Origin: Fusarium oxysporum f. sp. lycopersici 4287
Lineage: Eukaryota; Ascomycota; Sordariomycetes; Hypocreales; Nectriaceae
Direction of reading: 5' to 3'
DNA length: 64,000 nt
Assembly: GCF_000149955.1 (NCBI RefSeq)
Contig: NC_030989.1
Location: 3,726,505 to 3,790,504 of the forward strand
Both the position numbers and the translations under genes were made by a program. Within the stretch, counting starts at the first letter, position 1. Every line of letters begins with the position of its first letter. A model generated the notes under the pieces. That model was not told the DNA's origin. It did no database searches and saw nothing but the letters and a program-made list of their open reading frames with translations. Shown here one piece after another: positions 35,564 to 49,897 of the stretch.

Positions 35564-37736
35564 ATGGACGACTCTGCTACCTATGGCTCGCCCGGCAACG
35601 GTGCCTCGCCCAACAGCAACCCTATCCTCGCTCAGCCTCCCCTGCAGCCAGAGTCAGGTGCAGGCGACAGCGAAGGTATGTGCGCATTGCGATTGCTGCT
35701 CCCTCGATTAAACATGTCACTCACGGGAAATAGACATCCAGATGTCCGAGGGATTGGCTACTGAGTCAAACATCAAACAGGATAGTACAACTCCTGCGCC
35801 AGGTAACCAGACTATTTGAAATACGATGGAATATTTACTGAGACATCCAGCTCGAGGCGATGAGGAGATGAACGATGCGCCCGCTGATGATGCCAAGACG
35901 AAGGAGGATGGAGCGGCCGCTACAGATGGTCAAGAATCCAAGTCAAAGGAGGTTGTTGAGTCGGCTGCTCGCGACCATCTCATCGCGCAGACTCACGCGA
36001 TTGTCCTTCCCAGCTACAGTACCTGGTTCGACATGAATGCTATTCACGAAATCGAGCGTAAAGCCATGGCCGAGTTCTTCAACAACCGTAACCGAAGCAA
36101 AACACCAGCTGTCTACAAGGATTACCGCGATTTTATGATAAACACATATCGCCTCAACCCTGTTGAATATCTGACAGTCACAGCCTGCCGCAGGAACTTG
36201 GCTGGTGATGTTTGCGCCATTATGCGCGTCCACGCCTTCTTGGAGCAATGGGGCTTGATCAACTATCAGGTAAGGTGCTTTGTCAACGACATTTTTAGGT
36301 TTTCTGACATCCAATAGGTTGACGCCGAGCAACGCCCATCACACGTTGGACCACCCTTCACTGGCCATTTCAAGATCATATGCGATACTCCCCGAGGCCT
36401 CCAGGCGTGGCAACCTTCTGCCGACCCTGTGGTTCTGGAAGGCAAGAAGAGCCAAGATACCGACCAAAAGGCTGCTGCTGCCGCTCCCGCTAAAGGGGAG
36501 CAGAACCTCGAAATTGGACGAAACATTTACGAAGCCAATGCTAAGAACACCCTCATTAGCAAGACTGAGGGCAAGACCAACGGTGAGACGCCAGCCACCA
36601 ATGGCGCAACTGGTGCCGATGATGCCACCAAGGCCCCCATCGCCAAGGTCCATTGCCACCAGTGCGGCAATGATTGCACTCGGATATACTATCACAGCAA
36701 CCATACAGATGCCAACCCCAAGGCCAAATATGACCTTTGCCCTAACTGCTTCACTGAGGGTCGCCTGCCTGCCAACCATAACAGCAACATGTATGTGAAG
36801 ATGGAGAACCCCACCTACACATCGACCTTGGACCGCGATGCTCCATGGACGGATGCCGAGATTCTGCGACTCCTTGAAGGCCTCGAGCGATTCGACGACG
36901 ATTGGGGTGAGATTGCAGAGCATGTTGGTACCCGTACACGGGAAGAGTGTGTTCTCCAATTCCTTCAGCTGGACATTGAGGAGAAGTATTTGGACTCTGA
37001 GGCTCCCATCAGTGCCCCGACTGGCCTGTCTATGCTTGGCCCTCAACAAGGACAGCTTCCCTTCAGCCAAGTTGATAACCCTGTGATGTCTGTCGTCGGT
37101 TTCCTTGCTAGCTTGGCAGACCCAGCCAGTACGGCAGCGGCCGCAAGCAAATCTGCCGAAGAACTCAAGCGCAAGCTCCGCAAACAGCTCGACGGCGACA
37201 AAGCCGATGATGATTCCCAGGCCAACGGTGACAGCAAAGCCAAGAGTGATTCTATGGATATCGACCTCCGACAAGAGACCACGACGACTACAACCACAAC
37301 TACGACGACCACCACAAAGACCAACGCGCTCGCATCCATTCCTCTAGCTTCGATAGGTGCTAGGGCTGCCGGATTTGCATCTCATGAAGAACGCGAGATG
37401 ACTCGCCTGGTTTCCGCTGCTTCAAATGTGACACTACAAAAACTTGAATTGAAGCTCAAGTATTTCGACGAGATGGAGGCCGTCCTACGTGCGGAGCGAC
37501 GAGAGCTTGAACGGGCAAGACAGCAACTGTTCCTCGATCGATTGACCTTCCGACGTAGAGTTCGAGAAGTACAAGAGGGCCTGAAGGCTGCCGCGGCTGT
37601 TGGAGGCGAACAAGGCGTACGACTTGCACAAGAAGCTATGAGCGAAGGAGACCGGTTGAGCTTCCAGGCTGTCCCAGGCGCGCAGGCCGTCCCACCTCCC
37701 AGCAGTGATGGCCAAATTAAGAGCTACGAGGCGTGA
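35564..37736 (+). CDS. RSC8: SWI/SNF- and RSC-type chromatin remodeller subunit (SWI3/RSC8, SMARCC)
   Basis: A core scaffold subunit of SWI/SNF-family remodelling complexes. Exons 35564-35675, 35734-35802, 35851-36269 and 36318-37736 give 672 residues. Domain order: a SWIRM domain at about 113-205 ([19 protein letters not shown] through NYRLNP-like [18 protein letters not shown]); a ZZ-type zinc finger at about 312-355 (HCHQCGNDC with LCPNCF); a SANT domain at about 378-425 ([28 protein letters not shown]); and a C-terminal leucine-rich coiled coil rich in Arg/Glu that mediates dimerisation. A 13-Thr run lies between SANT and coiled coil. Filamentous fungi appear to use one such protein for both complexes, so SWI3 and RSC8 cannot be told apart here. 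Confidence 0.94.
37278..37316 (+). repeat. Polythreonine tract in the SWI3/RSC8 coding region
   Basis: Thirteen consecutive Thr codons using all four ACN synonyms. The peptide is repetitive but the DNA is not a perfect microsatellite. It falls in a presumed disordered linker. Confidence 0.9.
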
Positions 37737-39155
37737 AGGACGGAATTGAGACTGGATAGCATGAGCTCTAATTAGGGGAAAGCACTGTTTGGACACTTGG
37801 AATCAAAGTCACGGCGTCTGGTTGGTACAAGGAATTGAAGTGCCGGGATCATCACCGATCTCAACCTGTGTCACTTTCTGTCACTTAATATGAGCTGCGT
37901 CTGCACGATGCTGGTTAAAATGTGACGGATGATATTGAAGCACATCCTTCTTGAGGGTCTCTACAACCATTGACCAGAGACATCTTGGGAGATTCTTCAG
38001 AAAGCAACTTGGCCATTGATGGACACAAGGCCTGCAAGTTAATCTAGTCTTCTGCGGAGGGTGTACTAGTACATGGTATAGATGTTTTGGTGGTTTTGTC
38101 GCAGCAGAAATTATTTGGTCAATGAACGGTTGGGTTGTAAATTGGCGAATTGGAATGTTTTATGTTAGCTGTTATGCTCTCTGCCTATGGATTTTTCTCA
38201 TTGTGTAATCCATTACTGTCAGATTGTACTATGTATGTTGAGTTTTGCAGTTTGCAATGATTGACCAAGGTAGTTCATATTGTGTGTGTGCCAGATCACA
38301 TCAATGATCGGGCAAACGGGGAAGAGACGGTATATACAGTGTAAGAGACCAAGTTCGCAATACTCCGTATGACGATTTGAGGGCTTGGAAGATGGCAATG
38401 GACCAAGGGAACAGGTAACATCAAATGGAGATGAGCTCTCTCCACTTCCCCACGAATAAGGAAAACTGGGGTAGATTCAGGCTTTGACGTAGTGTCTTCT
38501 TATGGCGTAGTGGTGTAAATTGGTGGATTACTTGTGAAGAATGACCGAAGGCATGTGAGCACTTTAAACAGAGCAGAGTAAGCTGACTATGATAGGGAAA
38601 TGCTTCGACTTTGTCCAACCCTTGTAGTTGAAACAGAAGATACCTACTTAGTCAAGTTGGAGTAGTTATTTCCCCAGAAGAGGCTCAAGTGATTGCCTCG
38701 GAGACGGTGGATCTAGAGATGCATGATTGGCTGGAAAGCGTATCCCCTGCCCCAGTCCCGTCGGCCCTTGAAAGTTCGTACCTCGGCCCAAGGCTTTTGA
38801 GGGGCCCGGGTGACGTCTCGGTCACAAGCAAACGTTGGGACGTCGTATTTGGCTGTCAACTAACTACTCCATAACAAGTCTCGCGCTGGATTGATATCAA
38901 TCGTGTCTGTCCATCCAATCCAGTCTAATCTGGTGACCCTTGTCCCCTACTCTACGATTGACTCCATTCTGGAAGCTTGCCGTCTTCTGAGCCGAGGCCA
39001 GAGCAATAAGCGTCGTGTGCGAAACCGGCACTATTACCTGTTCTAATATAGAGCCCGACAAATATTTGTCGCATACATATCTACCCCAACTCTCTCGATT
39101 CTCGTCTCGACGTCTCCTACTCTTCTTCTTTGATCGCTTGTCTTTCGCGTTGGCC
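37737..39155. other. Intergenic RSC8 3' side and CAT2 promoter
   Basis: 1.4 kb. The half close to CAT2 holds three CCTCGG-type hexamers listed separately. No other gene is supported. Confidence 0.5.
38696..38997. promoter_or_regulatory. Cluster of three CCTCGG (FarA/CTF1-type) motifs upstream of CAT2
   Basis: CCTCGG occurs at 38696-38701 and 38781-38786, and its complement CCGAGG at 38992-38997, about 460, 375 and 164 bp before the CAT2 start codon. This hexamer is the known recognition core of FarA/FarB and CTF1 zinc-cluster activators, which induce carnitine acetyltransferase and beta-oxidation genes on fatty acids. Fewer than one site would be expected by chance in this length. Binding is inferred. 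Confidence 0.55.
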
Positions 39156-41516
39156 ATGTTGTTGACTTCAGCCCGCTCGCCCGCCCTTAGGAACAGCTTC
39201 CGTAACTTCACCAAGACACGCGCTGTAAGTCAACCCCCTCATCTTGACAACTACACCTTTGCTCTTTATGAGGCATCTTCACATGTGGTCGACAAAGAGA
39301 AAGGCATGGCAATCCATCGGCTATCCTCTATCTCTTGCTGATGGTTGGATGCCGAGTCATTGGCGGGCGACAGGAACTAGGGTCCTAGGATTGCTTGTGA
39401 TCGAATGCTCCACCCGCCCGGATCTATGATAGACAGATGGACAGGCATCATAGTTGCTCTTCCGCTCAAGTCGATCGTTTTCACCCATTTCACCATGAAA
39501 ATCGTCTCCTCTGACTGATCAACGCATCTGACAATCTGAAAAACAGGCACAAGCTCTCATCATGGCACCCACAAAGCGAGCCAACAGCTCCGCCGCCTCC
39601 TCAGGTATGCGCTATCCTCCACAGGCCTGAAATATTCGGACCCAACGTGCTGATACAAATTATGAGTAGGCTATGTTGAGAACCACTCCAAGGGACCCAT
39701 GCTGCGATGGCAAGACTCCCTTCCTAAATTGCCCGTCCCAACACTCGAGGAGACTGCGAAGCGTTATCTCAAGTCACTACACCCCCTACTGTCTGCCAGC
39801 GAGTACGAGGCAAGCAAGAAGGCCGTCGAGGAGTTTGTGCGCCCTGGTGGTGTAGGCTCCAAGCTTCAGGAGAAGTTGGTGGCCAAGCGCGAGGACCCTA
39901 ACACCAAGAACTGGATTTACGAGTGGTGGAACGATGCAGCCTATCTCTCATACCGCGATCCCGTCGTCCCCTATGTCAGCTACTTCTACTCTCACCGGGA
40001 TGACCGACGAAGAAGAGACCCCGCAAAGCGAGCTGCTGCCATCACAACCTCTGCCCTCGAGTTCAAGAAGCAGGTTGACGCCGGCACCCTGGAGCCAGAG
40101 TACATGAAGAAGTTGCCCATCTGCATGGACAGCTACAAGTGGATGTTCAACGCTTCCCGTGTTGCGGCTAAGCCAGCCGACTACCCTGTCAAGTTCTCAC
40201 CTGAGGAAAATAAGCACATTATTGCTATTCGCAAGAACCAATTTTTCAAGATCCAACACGAGGTTAACGGAAAGCAGCTCAATACTTCAGAGCTTGAGCA
40301 GCAATTCAAGCGTGTCTATGAGCTTGCCCAACGCGTTCCTGCTGTTGGCGCTCTCACCTCAGAGAACAGAGATGTCTGGACTGACGCTCGTGACATTTTG
40401 CTCAAGGCCAGCCCCAAGAACAAGGACGCTCTCGAGGCCATTGAGTCGTCTTCTTTCGTGGTTTGCCTCGATGATGCGGCGCCAGTCACACTCGAGGAGC
40501 GTGCTCACCAATACTGGCACGGTGATGGTGCCAACCGCTGGTACGACAAGCCTCTGCAGTTCATTGTCAACGACAATGGCACTTCTGGCTTCATGGGCGA
40601 GCACTCCATGATGGACGGTACTCCCACTCATCGCCTCAACGACTACGTCAACGACCTCATCTTTGGAAACAAGCTCGATTTCTCCGATCCCAGCATCCGG
40701 TCCAACTTGCCCGAACCACAAGTCGTCAAGTTCGATATCACAAAAGAAGTACAGAGCGAGATTGATCGCGCAACCAAGGACTTCAACGATGTCATCAGCA
40801 AGCACCAGCTTGCCGTTCAGGCCTATCAGGGTTACGGAAAGGGCCTCATCAAGAAGTTCAAGTGCTCTCCCGATGCTTACGTTCAGATGATTATCCAACT
40901 CGCCTACTACAAGATGTATGGCAAGAGTCGACCTACTTATGAGTCGGCTGCTGTCCGACGCTTCCAACTTGGACGTACTGAGACATGTCGAACTGTCTCT
41001 GACGACTCTGTTGCCTGGGTCAAGTCCATGTCTGATTCCTCCATTGACGACAAGACACGCGTGGATCTCTTCCGCAAAGCCATCAATGCCCACGTTGAAT
41101 ACATCACCGCCGCTTCCGATGGTAAGGGGGTTGATCGACATCTCTTCGGTCTTAAGAAGCTTCTCGAGCCTGGCCAAGAGGTCCCTGCCATCTACCAGGA
41201 TCCCGCATACAGCTACTCCAGCTCGTGGCACTTGTCCACCTCTCAGCTCAGCTCAGAGTTCTTTAACGGTTATGGCTGGAGCCAGGTCATCGATGCTGGT
41301 TTCGGTATTGCCTACATGATCAACGAGAACAGGTATGTATTGCGCCCCAAATGTCCAATGGAAAATGAACTCTACTAACATGGCGATAGTCTCAACTTCA
41401 ATGTCGTTTCTAAGGGTCTGGGCAGCGACCGCATGAGCTACTACCTCAACGAGGCAGCTAACGATATGCGCGAGCTGCTCACACCTACTCTTGAGCCCCC
41501 CAAGGCTAAACTGTAA
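39156..41516 (+). CDS. CAT2: Carnitine O-acetyltransferase, mitochondrial and peroxisomal
   Basis: The enzyme exchanges acetyl groups between CoA and carnitine so acetyl units can leave peroxisomes and enter mitochondria. Exons 39156-39224, 39547-39604, 39670-41332 and 41390-41516 give 638 residues. Exon 1 encodes only a mitochondrial-type presequence (MLLTSARSPALRNSFRNF). Exon 2 contains a second in-frame ATG (MAPTKRANSS at 39562) that would skip it. The C-terminus is AKL, a peroxisomal PTS1 signal. The acyltransferase body is complete: LPKLPVPTLEETAKRYL at the start, the catalytic His in GEHSMMDGTP, YGKGLIKKFKCSPDAYVQM, the Thr-rich RRFQLGRTETCRTVS and the Ser loop YSSSWHLSTSQL. The layout strongly suggests dual targeting by alternative starts, as in yeast Cat2. 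Confidence 0.95.
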
Positions 41517-41903
41517 ATATACACACAACATATTTCTCAGGCGGAAGGAGTCTCTTGCTGTTGAATGGATTGGCATACTGTCGCGGTTCAGATCAACGGC
41601 GTTTTTACTTGTTGGACAATGTACTCTAGACTTGACCGTCTTTTTGTGCGATGCCATATAGATGGCACTAGATATCAGAGCGACATGTTTTTAGCAAAGG
41701 CAGCATAGATTACACAACTAAACCAATGACGGATAAAAGTTCCAAAATTCTAGAAAGAGGCGCCCTTCACCCCCAGTGTTAGTTGCCATTACGCGTCTAG
41801 ATACATGTGATGCGGGCCCAAATAACTACACCACAGAAAATTGTCTGAATATCCTACCTATCCTACTCCTACATATGCGGATCCAAGGTATATGCCATCT
41901 GCT
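41517..41903. other. Convergent 3' region CAT2/CAP
   Basis: 387 bp between two stop codons. Only 3' UTR sequence is seen. Confidence 0.5.
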
Positions 41904-43767
41904 TTAGCCGGCATGGGCCACAATTTCGTTGACCAAGTCTCCCTTAGACTCGTCGTAATAGGAGCAGATTTGCGAAGGCAGGGGCACCTCCTTGTAGTCA
42001 TCGTCTTCGCCAGAAATAACGTTCAGGTTGACGCCCGCTGATTTGCTGGTGAAAACCTTGGTTCCTATGCTCTCCTTGCTGAAGTAGATTTGGGCACTGT
42101 CGACCTGATCCAACATGACGGTTGGGATAGTGCCCATAACCTGAAGAGCAAAGTTGTTGGCTTTGACTACATCGACTGTCGAAACAAGGGTATCAACGAT
42201 CAAGGACAGACGGGTGGAATTCTCGACTGTGACCTGGTTGGCCTTGCCCCTGACAATGATGGTGGTGTTGTTGCAACGGCTGATGAGAACCGAGTGTGTA
42301 AGTGAGGCCTCAATCTCAATTGGCTCGGCCTCCTTCTCGTAGTTTTCCTGGTAAAAGTTAACAACATGCTACAATACTTTTCGCACATAGAACATACAAT
42401 AGTCCACTTATTGCCCTCTAGCTCCTTCTTGGCTGGCTTCTTGATACGCATACTCTCGGGTTTAGGCTTCTTGCCAGGAGCAGGACTCTTACCCCTCTGG
42501 CCACTTGAAACCGTTGAGCCACTGCGAAGAGATGGGTTCTTATGCGTCATTTCGGACTTGTCCACTTTACGCAGACCCTTAGTGACAGCATCGCCCTTGT
42601 TGAGCTCTGAGAAAACAGCCCCGAATCCACCAGATGATGCAGGCGCAGGAGCATCATCTGTCTTGATATCAAGGACAGGGGGAGGGCCAGGGGGAGGGGG
42701 AGGAGGTGGTGGTGGAGGAGCACCAGCAGCAGCAGGTGCCGGGGCAGTGGGAGCGGAAGCAGGCGCAGAACCAGCGGACAATGACTTAAGAACTTCCTGA
42801 GCAGGCTGGCCATTCGGGTTCCATGGAATACCTGTTGGGAAGTATTGCTTGACATAATCGGCAAGATCGCGGAACATCTGATAGAAGCTCTGAACCCATT
42901 CGATCTGCTTGGGGTCCCTGATAATCTGGTTAAAGGTGATCTGTTTAAGCCAAGAGGCTGACTTACTTATCCTTCTGCTCCTTCAGAACTCTGTTTCCAA
43001 AGAATTGAGCCGAGCCAAGGCACTCGTCCACGTGCTTATAGGGGCGAGTGTCAATGGTAACCCATGCAAGAACCATGATACCATCGGAGACAGTGCTGAG
43101 TTGCGTGTACATAGGGCTAGGACGGTTGGCGTCTTTGAGCTCGGTGACAGCCATCAGTGCCTCGTTGATGGGTTTGATGAGGCTCTCGTATACTGGCAGA
43201 TCAGGTCCGGAGAGGTTTGGCTTTTTCGCCTTTGTGGAAATCAGGAGAAACTTGCGCTGCTCCTGGAAACCAGATTTGACGAGCGCAGCCTAATATTATA
43301 CCATGATTAGTCCCTGCCCCCTAGAAGTTTCTGCGTATTCATAATCCTTCCGATGGTTGCGCGTACCTGCTCAGCGACCAATCCTCCTAGCTGGTGGCTC
43401 AACTTCACATATTTATCGACGGAAGTGTTCAGGAAAGCATCGAATTCCTCGATAGATTCTGGCAGCGGCTCGGCGTCAGGTTCGGGCTTCGCGGCCGCGG
43501 GAGTAGTGGCCTTGGAATCGGAAGCGGCTGGAGGGGGAGGAGCGGCTAGGGAGGGGTTCGGAGGTGAAGGTATCGCCTGGCTGAGAACGGCGGCATCGGC
43601 AGGAGGCTCGGTCGAAGAAGCGATATCCTCGAGGCGCGAAGTTGCAGCTTCAAGCCTGGATGACTTTTATCAGCGTCTGCGCATTTCGGACTGACAACGC
43701 AACGAGCGTGAAGAGCTTACCTCTTGATAAGCGTAGTTAGGTTGTGCATCTGACTATTAGCAGCCAT
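41904..43767 (-). CDS. SRV2: Adenylyl cyclase-associated protein (CAP/Srv2)
   Basis: CAP binds Ras-activated adenylyl cyclase and recycles cofilin-bound actin monomers. Exons 43721-43767, 43367-43655, 42967-43289, 42398-42917 and 41904-42347 give 540 residues. The N-terminal cyclase-binding helix RLEAATSRLEDIASS is followed by a helical domain (FDAFLNTSVDKYVKLSHQLGG, the family signature PVYESLIKPINEAL). Next comes a run of ten prolines, PPPPPPPPPPGPPP, for SH3/profilin binding, then a WH2-like segment (GFGAVFSELNKGDAVTKGLRK). The C-terminal CARP beta-helix ends with LVNEIVAHAG. Both ends agree with the family. Confidence 0.95.
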
Positions 43768-44650
43768 GTTGGATAATCGCCCGTTGGGTTATTATTTAGT
43801 CGAAGCAGCGGACTGAAAGCGTTCTGCTCGAAATAAAAGAAGCTGAAGATATGCCTGGGCCCCTGAAAGAATAGTTGATCGGGTGGCAGCGACGTGCTCA
43901 GGCAACAGGATAGTTGCTTTGGAGGATTGCGCAAGACGGAACGGCGAGTAGCTTTCGAGTTATAGGTCGTAGGTAGCTAGTGCCAAGCAGAAATGGGAGA
44001 GAACAGCAAGCTTAGTGATTGAGTGAACCAACGCTGTTTCTTTTTCGCTAGCTATGCAAGCTAAGAGAGAGTTAATTAACAAACAATTGAATAGGTACTT
44101 AGATATTGAAGATGAGATGAGGTGAGGTGATTGGAGCTCGGTCCAGGAGGTTCAAGATCCAAATAGGGATGACTACCTATTCCAGGGACAGGGGAAGCAG
44201 TATGGAATGTACGACAGATATACTTTATACTAGCGCCTCAGAATGCTGTGGAGATGAGTACTGTCTAAGTATATTTCAGAAATCGACCAAGCGCTAAAGA
44301 CTGGCTAACCTAGAGGGGCATGACAAGACTTGAACACCTCCCAAGCTGGGTAAGGATCGCAACAGCTTGCTTTTGTCCATACAAGACGTAGGGAGGCATT
44401 CCATCAACGCCGGAACCGGGCAATCAAGTGCCGACTGATATAATAGACGCAAACCCAGACATCTAGACAGGTACTAGACTTTTGAAGATCTGTGTGGGAA
44501 ATGGGTTACTTAGAACAGTTGATGATGGCTGACTCGAGCTTAAATAACCTATGTCCAATGTGCTTTACTCTTATTATTCTAAAATCCCTATCACCCATCC
44601 TAATTTTATAATATAGTTTATAATATAGTATATCCAATGTTTCATTTCAT
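43768..44650. other. Intergenic SRV2 upstream / MAK32 downstream
   Basis: 880 bp. A segment near 44,310-44,345 has a faint tRNA T-loop likeness but no cloverleaf. The region around 44,590-44,640 is AT-rich (repeated TATAGT/TATAAT). No gene is supported. Confidence 0.45.
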
Positions 44651-46175
44651 TCATAGACGTTTGCGAAATTCGCGGAGACGGTCCTCAACATTATGTCCGT
44701 TCCAAGCCTCGCGGCCTTCAGCGTCTCTACCAATCGTTGGAACACCGACCTGCTCAATGGCGAAGCTTGCGGCAACAGTGGCCCAGGCTACAGCGTCCTC
44801 AAGACTCTCGCCTCGGGCCAGAGCCACACCGAGGCCGCCTAAGAAGGTATTCCCACCTCCCGTAGGATCAACCACCTTGGATGGGTCAGTGTGATAGGCG
44901 GGAACCCATTTCTCGACACCAGGATCAACCTCGATCTCTTCGCGAGCCACAATCCCATCGGCATCTTGGAGAAGGCCGGCAAACAAAGCCTCCATATCCG
45001 TATCTGGCTGAAGGCCACCCCTAACATAATCTTTCTTTCGTCGCTTGGTCGTCTTGGGGTCACGGCCTCGCTTTCTTCCTCCATTCTTCGCGATGTAGCA
45101 TCCTTTCTCGCCAGCACGGATAACAAGAGAGAATGATTGCAGAGGCATGCTTGCAAGAAGCTGCTCGCAGGCTCGTTCTACAGCAATGGTAGAAATCTCA
45201 CCTGTTTCTGGATCAAGCCCGCTGTCACCCATGAACCCAGCCAATTCTGCATGGTTCGGGCTGCAGATATCGACAAGAGGTAAGCAGTTGGTGCAATTGA
45301 GCAACTCGTCAGGGGTACACAGATCAGGCACAGGCTCCCAAATGAAGATGGGCTTGGTATATGTCTCAGGGGGCACGACCTTCTTTCGAAGTGAGGTGAT
45401 CTCGGAGACAAGATCCCTACATCGATTTGGGGAGCATATCAGGTGGAACGATCGTGATTTAAGCAGCGCTGGTGTAAGATCCTGAGCAGTCAAGCGCTTC
45501 TTGGGAGTCAGGTATTTGAAAGCTCGCTTCTCGGCAGTGCCTTCATAGCCGTTCCAGCCTCGCGTGGTCAACCGAAGCCCGTCATGACGGAACAGAGCCG
45601 AGGTGGACCAGCTATCGATGAGCGTAGAGAGAGAAGGCGGGAAATCTGAGCCCTGATCGACAATCCAGCCAACTGAAGCAGATTTGGGTGGGGGTGAGAA
45701 CAGGCGAGCTCCAAGGGCCGAGTAGGTGCCAGCGCCACCAAGGATGTCTTTGACAGGCGGAGTTGGCGGAATGAAGTCGATATCATCTTTCCAGTCAAGT
45801 TAGTTAGTGTCTGTTCTGAGTAACGCAACAGTTTTATGGACAAGGGCGCTGGCTAGGTTAATGAATCTTCTCACCAATTATAAACATGCCCATCGTAAAA
45901 AAATCGATCGGGACAGCTTCTTCGCCTGACGAGTCGCCGGCCTTGCCCTCAATTATGGCCAACGGGGGATGCTCTGGGGATTTATCTGCTTCTGCCTCTG
46001 CCTCTGCCTCTAGTTCAGGTTCTGGTTCAGTGCCTGGTGCACCTTCATCACCGTTTTTGTGTTCCTCTGCATCTTCAGATTTCGTTTGGTCTATGTCTTT
46101 CTCTTCCTCTACAACAACAGCCTCCTTGCTGTCAGTAGGCAGCTCAATTTCTGGAGTTTCGGCTACATCTGCCAT
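44651..46175 (-). CDS. MAK32: PfkB-family carbohydrate kinase, Mak32-like
   Basis: A ribokinase/PfkB-fold protein resembling yeast Mak32, which is needed for stability of L-A dsRNA virus particles; the natural substrate is unknown. Exons 45875-46175 and 44651-45786 give 478 residues. The kinase fold starts at DFFTMGMFIIDDIDF (about residue 91) with the ILGGAGTYSALGARL sugar-binding segment and WIVDQGSDFP. Near the C-terminus the PfkB anion-hole signature appears as VVDPTGGGNTFLGGLGVAL; the usual catalytic GDxF aspartate is replaced by Asn, as far as I can align it. An acidic N-terminal extension of about 90 residues with alternating Glu-Ala precedes the domain. A basic insert (KRGRDPKTTKRRKKD) sits in the middle. 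Confidence 0.85.
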
Positions 46176-47140
46176 GATGCTTGTGAGATATGGTTTCTCG
46201 CCTGATATCAATAGTGAGATAAGTAGATAAAGAAACGGCAATGACCAGTTGTATGAAAGGGTGCAAGACGGGCCTTGAACCGGTATAAACTCGCTGTAGA
46301 GACACTGGCTATTCGATAAATAAACGTCTTTTCTACTGCCGAACTGTACAGTCTCAGCTCATAGACTGGTCGGGAATAGAAATATTCAACAGTTGGTGGA
46401 GTTTGCGGTCAGGGTGTTGAGTATGAAAACGAATCGGATCCTAAAGAACAGGGGTCCGGACGCTTAGATTTGCTATACCAGGGCCGGTTTTTTTGCTGGT
46501 AACTACTGTGACTCTAGTACAAGCTGTGATTCAGTTGTAGAATCGTTATGTAGGCTAGAGTTACCGAGAAAGAGATGGGCCAACTTTCAAAGGAACGGAT
46601 GAGTGAGCAATTCTAAGTGACTTTGGTTTAGGCGGTGTCCGTGGTGGGTTGGGCACATTGGAACTGCTGCCCAGGTTGGTACACGTAAGGTTACGTACAG
46701 AACAGAATATATATTGTCAGAACTTATGGCTGCTGATCAAAAATGCACCTCATGAATTCAATCAAAGACTCTTTGTTTAGCACATCTTGAACAATTGATG
46801 CTTGGCTCAATATCTGCGGGAAAGGTTGAGTTTCTCTTATTCTAGCCTTTTCCTCCTCCTCTGGGTTCAGTTCAACCATAGGTAGGTAGGTAGGTAGGCT
46901 TATTGTCCATAAATTGGTCATAGCTCCCAGAATCAAAGTCTCGATTATTGAGAGAGGCCGTTACAGGCCTTGCGGAATTCTATTCACCTGGCATCAATCA
47001 TTAACTACATAACTCGACCAACCTCGTGTTATCCATGTCGTTATCAACTTCATAGTAGTACCAAGCCTACCAATAGATGCACCAAAAAAAATTTCCCCAA
47101 CGCCAGTCGATCGCCTCGTATTGCCGACACGTTACAAGAT
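46176..47140. other. Intergenic MAK32 upstream / MCM3 downstream
   Basis: About 960 bp. It contains the TAGG microsatellite at 46879-46898 and a 70-codon open frame at 46724-46936 (minus) whose last 47 residues look mildly protein-like (FPQILSQASIVQDVLNKESL). I do not recognise it and cannot support it as a gene. Confidence 0.4.
46879..46898. repeat. (TAGG)5 microsatellite
   Basis: Five perfect tandem copies of TAGG. The complementary TACC/CCTA motif recurs in several intergenic regions of this window. Confidence 0.95.

Positions 47141-49897
<2,757 letters not shown>

Noticed and set aside
36339..37274. 311-codon open frame antisense to RSC8
   Set aside because: It mirrors the conserved RSC8 exon and has no independent features.
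39541..39701. Apparent frame break between CAT2 exons 2 and 3
   Set aside because: It is resolved by the donor after 39604 and the acceptor before 39670, which restore SSGYVENH in frame.
40359..41231. 290-codon open frame antisense to CAT2
   Set aside because: A codon-bias shadow of a highly expressed gene, with no recognisable domain.
44310..44400. tRNA-like T-loop (minus strand)
   Set aside because: The B-box-like string has no matching A-box, anticodon arm or acceptor stem.
46240..46330. Second tRNA-like string containing a GGTTCAA core (minus strand)
   Set aside because: No cloverleaf can be folded and the acceptor ends do not pair.
46724..46936. 70-codon minus-strand open frame with a mildly protein-like C-terminus
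   Set aside because: No start context, partner exons or family recognised; kept only as a note in the intergenic entry.
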